From contig CM033392.1 of the NCBI GenBank assembly GCA_019426215.1, forward strand, positions 34,144,814-34,208,813: a stretch of DNA of 64,000 nucleotides. The letters are read 5' to 3'. Below are positions 12,032 to 24,800 of the stretch, one piece after another. The position numbers and the translations under genes were made by a program. Below the pieces are notes generated by a model, which saw only the letters and a list, made by a program, of their open reading frames with translations, did no database searches and was not told the DNA's origin. Position 1 is the stretch's first letter; the number at the start of each line of letters is the position of its first letter. This DNA comes from Buddleja alternifolia (taxonomy: Eukaryota; Streptophyta; Magnoliopsida; Lamiales; Scrophulariaceae).

Positions 12032-12968
12032 AGTACCTAATAATCAGACAGCCTATAGGCAACCAACATCAAGCAAAAAAACACTTTATGATCTTAACTC
12101 GTAAGTAGTACTTCAAACAAAATTGAGAATTTTTTCGTATTTCTTTTTCATTTTCATTTTTTTTTTTGTAAAAAGGACTATAAGTAGTACTAACAAAATG
12201 AGGGAAAAATTTAGGCTACATCAAGTCTAGTGGTTCTAGTGTTTATCTTTTTCACACAGTAAACTGTATTTCGTGATTTGTGTAAAAGAGATAGACACAT
12301 AATATAGCCGTCAAATTATTAGACTCGATCTGACACAAAATTTGGAGAATAGATGTATAAGCTTGCAGGATATTGGCATATGTATTTCACCCTAAAAAAT
12401 GAGGTCATTACAACTTGTTAAGCAATGAGTGTCCCTGTCTTTCCCATTAAAGTCAATTCCTTTCTTTTCTGTGAATTCTAATCCAATTATTTGAGGATCC
12501 ATATCATGTTTCTTTCTCAATCTTTCACCCAAACTATTATTTCTACTCTTCCCCTGCGCACTGTCAATGTTCCCATATAATTAAATGCATAAAATACTAT
12601 AGGCGCATTCTCTTTCTTTTTCTCGAAAAGTAAAACCTCATCCCCTCATGGCCTATCCTAACATCTAATTAAATGCACCCCACCCGTCTATTTTGTTTAA
12701 GAGACAGGTAAAGCTCATAAGCTCAAACTCAAGTGAAAACATCATCCCCTACCCCTGCCTCGAAGCCCCATCGACAACCACGGATTCCCTAGTTTGGAAT
12801 TGTTGAGGGTTAGGGAACCATTCCAACACTCAGTTGAATTCATACGAGACTGTAATTTTGCATTGGTGTTCTTATACTTAGAAGTTTTGAACTTTTGAAA
12901 GAGAGTCTGGTTTATTTGTCAAATATCGTCTAAACAAGGACAACATCAATCAAAACTATGGATTTGAG
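12032..12968. other. Non-coding flank upstream of the PPR fragment
   Basis: No credible ORF, LTR end or repeat family recognised. It contains a poly-T run near 12160 and AT-rich DNA. It may be the original promoter side of the PPR gene, which would make it the only low-copy host DNA in the window; this is inference. Confidence 0.4.
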
Positions 12969-13370
12969 TGTTATGAATGCAGCAATGTGTGGTGAAAAGA
13001 GTGAAAATAACGCTGAGGCAGGGAACAAATGTGCTGGGGGTGGAATAAGACACATTTTCATTTACAAAAATGTAGAACAATTATTGAAGACACGACGTCA
13101 TTTTTGCATTAAAAGGAGGGGCCAGATGAAGACCAATTGAGACGCGCTAGTTGGCTTAAGAGTTAGTTAGGCAGTTAGGGTTAATCAACACAGTTAGACT
13201 AATCTTACCATAAATAGAATGTTGTTAGGGTTAATAAACATTCTGGAAATTGTATTCAACTTGTAATCTCTCTCTCTCTCTCTCTTTCTTATCCCTCTGT
13301 ATTACTCAATTTGTACGAATAATTCCATTAATCTCTATAAAGAACTTCATATTCACTTTGAATCTTAGCA
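12969..13370 (+). repeat. Chromovirus-type Gypsy LTR, copy 2 (402 bp)
   Basis: Complete LTR from TGTTATGAATGCAGC to TGAATCTTAGCA, with a CT microsatellite near 13267-13288, followed by GTGGCACCAAAGCAG (probable primer site). It is the same family as 6604-7026 and the LTR stub at 51177. It may be the original 5' LTR of element H, whose pol lies at 47823-51130. Confidence 0.85.
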
Positions 13371-13589
13371 GTGGCACCAAAGCAGCGAATTCAAATCCTC
13401 ATCTCTGCAAACAAATCCATTGAATATCTCCATTGAAGAAGGATGATGAAGACTTGAGCTGAAATCGAGTTTGAAAATAGCAGATGACTGGATGTGGTCG
13501 AGCAACATATAATCGAGCTCACACCAAACCAGAAGGAGATGATTCACAGCTGGAGAATAATAGACAAATGGAGCTTGTCATGATGTAAT
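13371..13589 (+). pseudogene. Gypsy leader and gag N-terminus remnant, copy 2
   Basis: Same sequence as 7027-7245 but more damaged: the gag frame contains stops soon after the initiator region. It ends at the junction with a Copia LTR stub, at the same point as copy 1. Confidence 0.55.
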
Positions 13590-13828
13590 AGTTAGGATTA
13601 TGCCTCAGATGCCATAGAGGATAGAATGATAGGGCATATATCTTGTAATTAACTTATTTCGATATTATTAATAAATGCATTATTTAGTTTTCACTTAAAT
13701 CTTATCTACATCTATAAGTAGTGTAAAATGTTTTGTCTATGTTTTCAGCGTGATCCCTCCAATTCCTATGGGATAGGAAGAGTGGCACTAGAGAGATCGA
13801 TCTTCATTACTAAAACAAGTTCACAAGT
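13590..13828 (+). repeat. Copia LTR stub, copy 2
   Basis: Matches 7246-7494 and the first ~240 bp of the A and B LTRs; its first bases are mutated (AGTTAGG for TGTTAGG). It is followed at 13829-13840 by TGTTGGTCCCAA, the first 12 bp of the + strand view of the copy D LTR, then by unrelated sequence to 13907. Confidence 0.8.
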
Positions 13829-13907
13829 TGTTGGTCCCAATATACTCTTGGAATTCAACATTCATAATTCTTTTCTCGATGTCTATAGTGATCTGTTCAT
13901 CATTAAA

Positions 13908-15392
13908 TATTAGGAAATTTCATGTTAGATGTTTTGATGATGACAGATAGGATTTTATGTTAGACTCCAAATATAATGTAAGTTTATGTTTTCATAGATC
14001 AATTGTATAAGCGTTTGAAAGTCTGTAATTTTGTTAGGATTGTAATTTTTATCTTTGTAGATTTTAGACAAAGTATTGGATACCAAGTTGCTAGTAGAAT
14101 TCTAGGCGAGTCTATTAGGGATGAAGTTGAAGATCAGTGTCTGAAGTCGAGTGAAGATGAAGATTTGTTCTTAGCGTCTGTCAAACGCTAAAGGACTATT
14201 TCAGGATTTATGAATCAAGCGCTCAATAACTCAAGCGATCTAGGATCAGATTGACCTGAAATAAATTCTCAAGTTATGAAGGACTTAAATGCAATCATCA
14301 ACGGATATTTATTTCCAACGGGAAATAAATTCAAATGCATTCAATGCCTGATAAGTGCATTAAATGTGATAAGCTATTATGACTTGTGGACAAGCCATTT
14401 TGACTAGACTGTCAAATTTCAGAGTTCAAAACTTGCTCCTGTCCAATCGGAACCAGCAGATTTTCAGGAATGTCAAAATGGGACTGTTTAACTCTCTGCG
14501 TGAGGTACAAGCGCTCACATGTGTCCAACGGACAAATCCCAAGAAACCCTATAAACAGTACCCTTCAGCAAACCCTAAACATACACGTACATACATAAGA
14601 AAAAGGTAAAAACTTTGCTGAAATTACTTGAGAGGAAAAGCTTACAAACTCCATATCCAAAAATCCTTGAAGCTTTTCCGTATACATTCCAAAGACAGTC
14701 ATAGATATCTCAAACATTTTGAAAGAAGAACTCTAGATTCCTATTGACATATCCCAAGTTGTTTGAATTTTCCAACATCAAACAAACCCTCAACATCTTT
14801 CATTTGAGGGAGAAAGATTGTTGATTCTACAAGCAGTATTTTAGTGTAAAAGAAGCTTGTTGAAAAAGGTCTCTAGTGGAGCTGAAGTCTGTGTGATCAA
14901 GGAGCTCAATATCGTCTTTCCTCTCATCTATTTTGTAGAAATCTCTGTGTGACTCTTCGATAATCAATCTAGTGAATTCCTCCAAGTACATAGGAGAAGA
15001 AGGATGTAGCTGGGATTACATCACCCAGTAACCCTTACAATATATTATGTTATTTATTGTTTTATTGCTTTACTTTACATTTTCAAATTATATCTTGTAA
15101 AAGCATTCAAAACAATTAAGCGACTAAATCAAGTTCAAGAGAACGCTAAGCTATAAAATCATTTCCGCTGTGCTAACCCTGATTAAGCGATTGAAACATT
15201 ACCCTACTTTGGTAATCGTTAAAATCACTAAGTCTAAGTTATCGATTCTTAAGAGCCTGACCTAGCGCTATGCTTTCCAAGCGTTCCACTTCTTCAAAAT
15301 ACGAAAGTTTTTGAAGTAGAAAAAGACTTAAGGGTCTATTCAACCCCCCCCCCCCTCTTCTAGACCCTTTTGTATGTCATTTGGGACCATCA
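13908..15392 (+). repeat. 5' LTR of Sirevirus copy C
   Basis: Homologous to the copy D LTR (reverse strand) and to the solo LTR at 60612-62154: near-start motif TTTCATGTTAGATGTTTTGA, a TATA-like CCTATAAACAG near 14549, a poly-C tract at about 15346-15355, and the end GGGACCATCA. Followed two bases later by the primer site. Confidence 0.85.
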
Positions 15393-15410
15393 AGTGGTAT
15401 CAAAGCAGTT
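15393..15410 (+). other. Primer-binding site of Sirevirus copy C
   Basis: AGTGGTATCAAAGCAGTT is directly after the LTR; TGGTATCAAAGC differs by one base from the usual TGGTATCAGAGC complementary to initiator Met-tRNA. Confidence 0.75.
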
Positions 15411-15500
15411 GAAGTAGAAATCTAAATGTTTCCAAGCGTAACTGCTTGTTTAGATCCATTTTTCTAAACTTAGTCGCTTTATTTCTTTTAATCTCATATC

Positions 15501-18500
15501 ATGGCTTTTAACAAGATGCCTAAGTTTGTTGAATCAAACTATGATTCGTGGAAACTTAGAGCATTTGCATATTTATGTTCGTGTGATAATGAAATGTCTG
15601 ATGGAATTACAGCTGGCCCCATTCAGATAATGAAAGTTGTAACTCGAGCCCCTGGAGCGACTGAGGCTACTCCAGATGGTTATGTCGAGAAGCCTAAGTT
15701 AAAATGGACGCTAGAAGATCGAAAAAGAGCGAATCTAGATAATGTTGGACGAAGTGCACTCTACTTAGCGTTAGGAGACAATGATGCATTGTTCAACAAG
15801 ATTAAGCAATGTAAGACTTCAAAAGAGATATGGGATAAGTTGGCTATCATGTGTGAAGGTTCAGCACAGATAAAGGAGAACGAGCTCTTCATAGCCATGC
15901 AAAGATTTGAGCATTTCAAGATGCAGCCCAACGAGACGCTAGAACAATTGGACGCAAGGTTTACCTTGCTCATCACAGAGTTCGCATCATTAGACAAGGA
16001 ACTGACCAACAAGGAAATGGTCAAGAAGATATTCAGAAGTCTTCTAAGCAAATATTTGATTAAGACTGTTGCCATGAGAGAATCACAGACTTTGGAGACT
16101 CTAACTCCAGAACATGTATTTTCAGAGTTTAAGGCATTTGAGTTCGAATTGGGTGAAGTCAGCGACACATCGACTTCAGTTACTGAATCAGGAGCTTTAA
16201 TCGCTACTACTAAAAGTAAGGGTAAAGTGATTAGTGAAGTGAAATTAACGAAATCAAATGAGGAAAAGGAGATGGCTTTATTGGTCAAGAAATTCAAGAA
16301 ATTTCAAAGATATGCAAAAGAGAAACCCTATTAAACAAACTTCATTTCAAACCCCTCCCCCTACACCAGCGCCTCAGTATCAAGCGCCAGTGTATTCCGC
16401 ACCTCAACCAGTAGTGCCAGTTCCATACCAAGCGCCTTCGTCCACTACTCAGAATCTCTCAGTGCCAATAGTTTCCAAAAGGTTATCAACTGAACAAAAA
16501 ATGAAAACTAACCTTTGTTATAACTGCAGGAAACCAGGGCACTACCAGGTAAATTTCCCTTATTCAAATGTGTCTAAGATACAAGGCAAGACTATGTGGA
16601 TAGAAACTAATTCAGGAGCAACCTTCACCAACAAGGTTTGCTAGTGGAATCTTAACCATTCTCTGCACTTGAAAAGGACTTGGAATCATCAGATGAAAGC
16701 AGTGATGATGAGCCATCAAGCAACTCAGCGTTAATTTATCTCATGGTGAGAGATGAAGAAGCGTCTGATGACTCTCTATCTAAGGTAAATAATGAATTAT
16801 CTCATCCTCTTTCTTATGATGAATTACTTGATAAAGTAAATGAGTATTATAAAGATAGTCAAGATGCTGCCAAGATATATCAAAATCACTTTGATATGAT
16901 TTCAGCGCTCATAAGTGATAACGTAACACTCAAGGAAGAGTTGCAAGTTCAGCAACAATGCATTGAGAAGAACCAATCGCTTGAGAGTGAAATTACTCAA
17001 TTAAAAAGTGATATTGATATAATAGTCAAGAGAGAAGCTGATTTGATCGCTAAACTTGCCAAAACAGAGCATCTTATCTCATCATTATCCAAAGCGTCAA
17101 GGAAGTTAGATAATGTGACAGAGGTAACCAGACTTTTTGGTGAAAAGATCGGTTTAGGTTGTGATAAATTTGGTCAAAAATAAAAATCATCTAAGGTTAC
17201 GACAACTAACAAAGGAAAAGGTGTATTCTTTGTTGAGAAGAGTTCAAACAGTCAAATGCTGAATGAACCCAAGGACAATAGAAAGAGGCCAAATGAGAAG
17301 GTCAATACCAACTCAGGCAACAAGGAGAAGACAAAATTGAATGATTTACAAAAGAAGGTTCATCCAAACGCTCAAAAGGCTAAGGATAAACCATCCACAA
17401 GTGAATTAAAAGCTGAGTGTCAACCACCAAAAGCAACTCCTAAGCTAGTGCCGAGAAAATACCAGTGTCAATATCCTCAAAGATCTAGATCATATTATCA
17501 ATACTATGATTATTATGATTACGACTATGACTATGAATATTATTATAATTGAGGATATTACTATACACCTAAAAAGCACACACAATACAAACTGAAACCC
17601 AAGAAAGCCAATCTTCCCGTAATGAAGACAAGGCAAATATGGGTTCCGAAAGTTTTAATTCAAACTAAAGTCACTAAAATGGAAGGATCTAAGACAAAAT
17701 GGGTACCTAAGAAGAATTAGAACTATCCTTTAAATACAGGTACCTAGAGCCAACACCGATACTTTAGTTTGGTACATTGATAGTGGCCGTCAAGACATAT
17801 GAATGGCTCAAAGGATCTCTTGATAACCTATTGTGCAACCAACGGCCCTTAAATTATATTCAGTGATAACTCCAAAGGTAAAACCAATGGTATAGGTATC
17901 ATGCATAAGGGGAACATCATGATAAGTGATGTATATTATGTTGAGGGTCTTAAGCTTAATTTATTAAGCATTAGTCAATTTTGTGATAAAGACTTTGAAG
18001 TCAAATTCTCAAGCGACTTTTGCTATGTTAACGACGCTAAGACTAAATCTACTAAGTTAAGAGAAAAAAGAACAAACAATGCGAATTTAGTAGATGGGAA
18101 TTCAATAATAGATAACAACCCCACATGCTTCGTTGCCAAAAGTCAAAATGAATTGGGTTGGTTATGGCATAGAAAAATGAATCACCTCAGCTTTAAGGTA
18201 ATCTCTCAGTTAATATCGCTAAATCTAGTAGAGGGATTACCTAAGGGTTCCTTTCAAAAAAATCGCTTATGTGATGCATGCCAAATGGGTAAACAAGTTA
18301 AATCATCTTTTAAGAAGAAACCTCATCTATCTACTTCTAGAGTCCTAGAACTATTGCATTTAGATTTGTTTGGTCCTATTCAAATCATGAGTGTAAGTGG
18401 TAAAAGGTACTCGCCAGTAATAGTTGATGATTTCTCTCGCTATACATGGGTAGAATTTCTAGCGACCATAGATGAAACTAATGTCAAGCTCACAACGCTA

Positions 18501-20955
18501 ATTCGTCAATTACAAACCTCGAATGATTTAAACGTGATGAGAATTAGAAGCGATAGAGGACCTGGATTTACTAACCATATTGTTGAGAAGTTTTGTACAG
18601 ATATTGGAATACTTCATGAGTATTCTGCGCCTAGAACACCTCAACAGAATGGAGTGGCCGAGTGACGGAACAGAATGCTTAAAGAAGCCACTAAGACAAT
18701 GTTAGCAGAGTCCAAGCTGCCTCAAAGGTTTTGGACCGAAGCTATCAATACCGCTTGCTATACTCAGAACCGGTGTATGATCAACAAGCAACATGATAAG
18801 ACTCCATATGAATTGTGGAAGGGACGTAAGCCAAACATTTCATATTTTCATGTATTTGGTTCAAAATGTTTCATTCATAACAATGGATCCCAAAATCTAA
18901 GGACATTTGATCCTAAAGCGGATGAGAGAGTCTTTCTAGGCTATGCTAGGAATGGAATGAGTCTTCGCATCCTAAATAAGATCAAATCATAGGTTGAAGA
19001 ATCCATTCATGTTGTGTTTGATGATGCTAACCAAGAACCGAGTAAGGTTAATCCTGATGATGTAGGAATTGAAGATCTTGCCCAAAAAGCATCACAAATT
19101 AATCTTGGTGATGAGAGTGATGATGATGAGGATGATGAGATCTTTATGTCCAATCCTAAGGTTACTCGTGAGGTTACTAATGATGATCCTGTCAGAAACG
19201 CTGATGATCATGAAGAGAATGATCATCAAGAGCAAATTGGAACTGTGAATGAAGTAGCGACTAAGCAAGAGCCAAATGAGGGTCAAGCGATTGATAATCA
19301 AGAGTCTCTCAACCCATTCTAACCAGATCGTAAATGGCTTAGAGATCATCCACCAGAGCTAGTTATTGGAGACATTGGAGCACCTGTTGGAACTAAGGCA
19401 ACTACAATCAATGAGGCCATTTTCGCAAACTTCCTATCTCAAATGGAATGAAAGAAAGTGGTTGAAGCGCTCAGTGATTCAAGTTGGGTAGAAGCGATGC
19501 AAGAGGAGCTTAACCAATTTGAGAGAAGTAAGGTTTGGACTCTAGTAATAAGACCAACTCTCCTAGGAGTTATTGGAACTAGATGGGTTTTAGGAACAAG
19601 ATGGATGAAGATGGCATTGTTATAAGCCAATCTAGTCACTCAGGGTTATTGCCAAGAAGAGGGTATCAATTTTGATGAAACTTATGCCCTAGTAGCATGT
19701 CTAGAAGAGATTTAAATGTTCCTAGCGTTTGCCGCATTCAACAAGTTCACAAAATACCAAATGGACATGAAGAGTGCTTTCCTGAATGGAAACTCCAAGA
19801 AGAAGTATATGTGGAGCAACCCCCAGGATTTATCAACAACCATGGGACAAGTATGGTTTACAAATTGGATAAGACACTTTATGATCTTAAACAAGCACCA
19901 AGAGCATGGTATGACACTCTCTCTATCTTCCTTATTGGTAAAGGCTTTTCAAAAGGCAGCATTGATACAATGTTATTTAAAATTACCCATAATGAAGATA
20001 TTCTCTTAGTCCAAATTTATGTTGATGATATTATATTTTGTTCTACTAATAAGGGTCTGTGTGAGGGATTTTCGAAAATGATGCAAGAACAATTTGAAAT
20101 GAGCATGATGGGTGCATTAACTTTCTTCTTAGGATTACAAGTTAAACAACTCCCTAATGGCATATTTATTAACCAAGCAAAATATACAAGAGATATGATT
20201 AAGAAATTTGGTATGGAAAATGCATCATCTTCAAAAATTCCAATGAGCCAAACGCTTCAGTTAGATAAAGATGAAAGTGGGAAGAAAATTGATATCACTA
20301 ACTATGGAGGTATCATTGGATCACTTCTTTTATCTTACCGCTAGTAGACCTGATATTATGTTTCCGGTATGCATGTGTGCACGCTTTCAAGCTGATATTA
20401 AAGAATCACACTTAAATGCTACCAAGAGAATCCTTAAATACCCAAAAGGCACACAAAATGTGGTCTTATGGTATCTAAGGGACTCTCCTTTTGAACTAAT
20501 TGGTTATTCAGACGCATATTTTGAAAGATGCAAAATAGATAGAAAGAGTACTAGTGGTACATGTCAATTTCTAGGTGATAGATTGATTTCGTGGCATAGT
20601 AAGAAACAACAATCCATAGCGACTTCTACCGCTGAGGCAGACTATGTAGCCGCTGGAAGCTGTTGTGCACAAATACTTTGGATGAGGTAACAACTTAGAG
20701 ATTATGGAACAATCTTTAGTCCTACCCCAATCCATTGTGATAACAAAGCGTTTTAGCTATGACCCAAAATTCAGTCCTTCATTCTAGAACTAAACACGTT
20801 GACATTTGCTATGTGACCATGTTCAAAAGAAAGATACCTCCATGCATTTCAATGGTACTGACAAACAACTGGCAGATATCTTCACCAAAGCGTTCAACGA
20901 ATAACGTTTTCTCACTTTGAGAAGTGTTTTAGGTATGATTGATTTAAACGCTTAA
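15501..20955 (+). pseudogene. Sirevirus gag-pol, copy C, degenerate
   Basis: The ATG at 15501 opens 277 codons of gag (MAFNKMPKFVESNYDSWK), with a UBN2-like capsid region. A frameshift precedes the zinc knuckle at 16516-16557, which reads CX2CX4HX4F: the last cysteine is lost. A coiled-coil-like acidic stretch (16680-17183) and a Tyr/Asp-rich tract (17490-17551) follow. The protease keeps WYIDSG near 17773. GAG-pre-integrase is at 18130-18310, integrase at 18330-18990 with a CGA-to-TGA stop at 18663, reverse transcriptase with YVDDIIF near 20020, and RNase H from about 20500. Stops and frameshifts occur near 17180, 18990, 19320, 19450, 19620 and 20340. No single protein can be made. Confidence 0.85.
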
Positions 20956-21805
20956 TCATATAGCATCATATCTTTCATAGGCATATAATTTAGGGGGAAT
21001 CCACTTTAATTCTTATGTCTAAAGCGTTTTACCAAAATTGAAATAAGTTATCAAATTTAGGGACAACTTTAAAATTGTACTTATATCAACTAATAAGCGA
21101 CTATGATAAAAACTGATTTCAAAAATTCTGTGCACTCATCATTAACGTTTGTTTATTTTTCTTACATGACAAAATCACTCACTAATAATTAAATAAAAAT
21201 ATCTTTTAAAGATCAAAAGCGATTGAATTTTACTAAAACACTTTAGTGTAAAGAATATTCCCAATTAAACGCTAAGTAACTTTTTCAGAAACTCATGCAT
21301 TGTTTTCATCGCTAAAAGGTAGCGTGTGGATAAGTTCAAAAAGGTAAGATTTGACAACTGCCCACGCACTCCTATCAAATCATACTGACAGTCAATAACT
21401 ACTATCTAAAATAGGCGGTTCAGTAAATGCAGGTGTCTGGGTACATGTCAGTGTACCATCAGGCGCGTGCTACTCACCCTAAACATTTTCAAAATCTCAA
21501 ACATTTTTGAAAAGTAACTGCGGACTCCAAATTCTATATTTCACAGCAGTTAACCAAATTTATCGCGCTTTTTTACATCCGTCTTTATGTTTAAACGAAA
21601 AGATTTAATGTTTTCTTTCCCAATTTAATTACTTGACTTGTGGCATTTTTCTAAGCTATTGAGAAGTTACTTTTTGCATCTATTTAATCTCTCCATATTT
21701 TTACAGAAAAGCTTTATCACTTTCAAATTCCCTTTACTGTAAAAAAATCTCCCAATGTAAAAAGTATTTCTTCTAACTCTCTCAAAAAGTTTCAATCCTT
21801 CATCA

Positions 21806-24800
21806 ATGGCACCACCAAAATCTTCAAAATCTGTTGCCGAAAAATCATCTAAGTCCAAAACTAGGAAAGAAGTAACAGTCAATGCTGGATTTTTGGTAAA
21901 CTGGGACTATCTCTTTAACAACCAAAACTTCCCTTTGAGTACCATTCTTCCTCTCGTTGAAGAATCTGATCTAAAAATGATATTAACCTCTCACTCTTCG
22001 ATTCACGCAAAAGAAACCCTTTTCTTCTTTCAGAATGCTGTCATTTTTTACGACGGCAACTCCATTTCTTGCGTGTTTACTTTTGCCAAAGAAACCTTCA
22101 TTCTTACTCCTCAACTTTTGTCCACATTACTGCAACTACCTACTCATGGTGGAGAAGTTGATGAAGTAACCCTTGGAGACACCACCAAGGTCTGAGATCT
22201 GGTCAAGAAAGGTGACATTAATGCGGCCTACGAATCTAATTTCAAGAAGAATGACATGAAGGGTGAATATGTCATTCTGGCCGATATCTGCGCGAAGATG
22301 ATCGAGTGAAGAAAAGGAAGCTTTGATAAGATCTCCAACATTCAATACAAGATGATGACGGCCATTCTGACCAAGTTGAAGATAAACTGGTCTCAGTATG
22401 TCTTTAATCGCTCTAAGGCAGCGATGGCAGAATTTGTAAATCCTAAGCTTTATGGGATTGTTTTAAGTTTCTTGTTAAGCGCTAGCGGTTTCGTCAATAC
22501 TACTGGTAAAAAGGTTCCAGCGCTTAAATTCTAAGGTAAGAAGATGATCGGAGAACTGCGAAAACCCAAGCGACTGCGTGGTGTAGTTGTTCCCAAGGAG
22601 GGACGTGAGCGACTTCTTGCTGAAGGAGTTGTTCAGAGTGATGATGAGGAGCAAGAGACATCGTCTTCATCATCAACATCATCAGAAGTGGTGGTTAAGC
22701 GACCAAAAAGAAAAATTGTCTTGAAAGTCGCTGAGCCAGCCAAGCCGGCGAAGAAGCAGAAAAAGAAGGATATCAAGAAAAAGCAGAAGTCTCCCTCTCC
22801 CTAATCTTATTCTCCCACTCCAGCATTTGTCTTCTCTCCAGAAGAAGAAGTAGAAGAGGAAGAAGTACCGCTTGCACGTAAGCGTACTCCTTGGTTCACT
22901 CCAACAGGATTAACAAGCGCTCCAGTCAAGACATCGCTTGAAAAACAAGCGAGGGTTCCTTCCCCTCCTCCGTCTGACGATGTTCCTGAATCAATTCCCA
23001 TTTCTGGAGCTCTTTAGACAGAATTAGAGAGTTATCAGGGTAAGTAGTTGTATTAGACAATGTATTTTATCTTTTCCTATGTTGTTCTTTTAACACTAGG
23101 ATAAATTATTTTTCATCCTTTAGCGAATATAAAATCTAGTATACACTGAATGCATTAGAAGGATTCAATATTCCTATTCATGCTGATCCCCTTACTACAC
23201 TCATTAATCTTGAAGATGATGAAGTAGTCTCGGAGCCCTGAGGATATGGACCAATCCAAAGATCAAGCGACTGAAACAGTCGAAGAAAGTCCTCAGGGTA
23301 AGCGTTTATGTCTATTTTTCTCTAATTTCTACTTAGTAGAAATCACTTTTTTTGTCTCAAAAGTTTGCCTGTATTGGCTCAAAATGTGCCAGAAGCTGAT
23401 GCACCTCCACCTCCCGAGGTCAATGTTGAAGTGGATGTCGATATGACAACAATTGTGGACGTAGCAAAAGAAGTTGCTCAAGTCCTTCCTGATGCTGAAA
23501 CATCTCCAGTCAGTGAAGCGACTGTTCATACTGAGCGGTCGATAGAAGTGGCCCCTATCCCAACTGAAGAAATTACCTTTGTCCCTACTCCAACTGGACC
23601 TCCTCCCCGTGTCATCAATTTCTTTTTATAATGGTTGAATTTTATTTTTCCGCTAGAGAAAGTGACACCAGACAACTAGTTGAAATGGAGATTGCTTTTT
23701 CAGGATACTCTCCACAAATCAGAACTCTCTAACTCGAAGAAATTTGAGTTTTTCGAGAGGCTTGCTGACCTTAGTCTGTACTCGCTTGGGCGCCTGCAAT
23801 CTCGTCTTGAATATATTAAGGGACCAGCGATCAACATGACAGATTTAGACCAAGAGTGATTCAACTTCACAGGTCGCTTTGCAGAATCCTTTTATCCTCT
23901 TCGCCCAACAAAGTTGTCATGAAGAATCCCCACATGGGTGATTGGTTGAAGAATCCAAATGAAGAGGATCTCAACAAAATTGGATACTCTACTCTACCCA
24001 AGGTTATTCATCCTCCTCAGAACGCTCTATCTCCGAAGCCCCTCAAACTATGGAAAGGAAAATGACCAGTAGTTGCTGAGCGTCCCTATCCTATCAATTC
24101 GTGGCTAGAAGATGAAGCCTGTGAATATCTTGAAAGACTTTGGGAAGATGATTATGAAAGTGAATTGTAACGCTTTGAGAGGTATCCCTTCGCTAGAATC
24201 GACAAGAAGAAGTTTGAAAAACTTGGCAAGCGGTGGATGATGGATACTGCTTAGTGGGCTGAAGAATTTGTGTTAGATTTCTATACTCTCGAAGAGCTCG
24301 TGAGGTATCCATTCCTTTTTTAATTTGATGTAGAATACAAACGCCGAGGATTCGTTTTCTTTCTACTCGATCAGGGCAAGAATCTTGTTGGGAACATTAG
24401 CGACTTGTCTTCTTATAGACAACCTATTGAACACTATCTTTGCCAGCAGCTTGCTTTATTCAGTTAGGGAGGACGCTACGTTTTTCATAGACATCAGAAC
24501 TTTGTCTAGCGTATCCTTCTTGATCTGAATGAGGATGCATCAACAAGCAAACATGATGCCATCCCAACGCCTTGTCAAGTGACCATGCAACTTACTGATG
24601 AGCATGCTATTTTTCACAAAGACAGAAGAGCGATTGTTGAGAATGCTCACTCGCTAGACATTACCTTCAATGATTATTATGGCTTCAAAAATTTCAGAGG
24701 CTATAATCTTTTGCCTGTTCTCATGTGTGAGCAGACTATCCAAGTGGCCAAGATTCTATCGCTTATTCGGCCAATGGATCTCGAAGCTGCTCAGGCTCTA

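Noticed and set aside
15761..16297. 178-codon minus-strand ORF opposite Sirevirus gag
   Set aside because: Shadow of the gag reading frame, which has clear gag homology blocks shared with 63593-64000.
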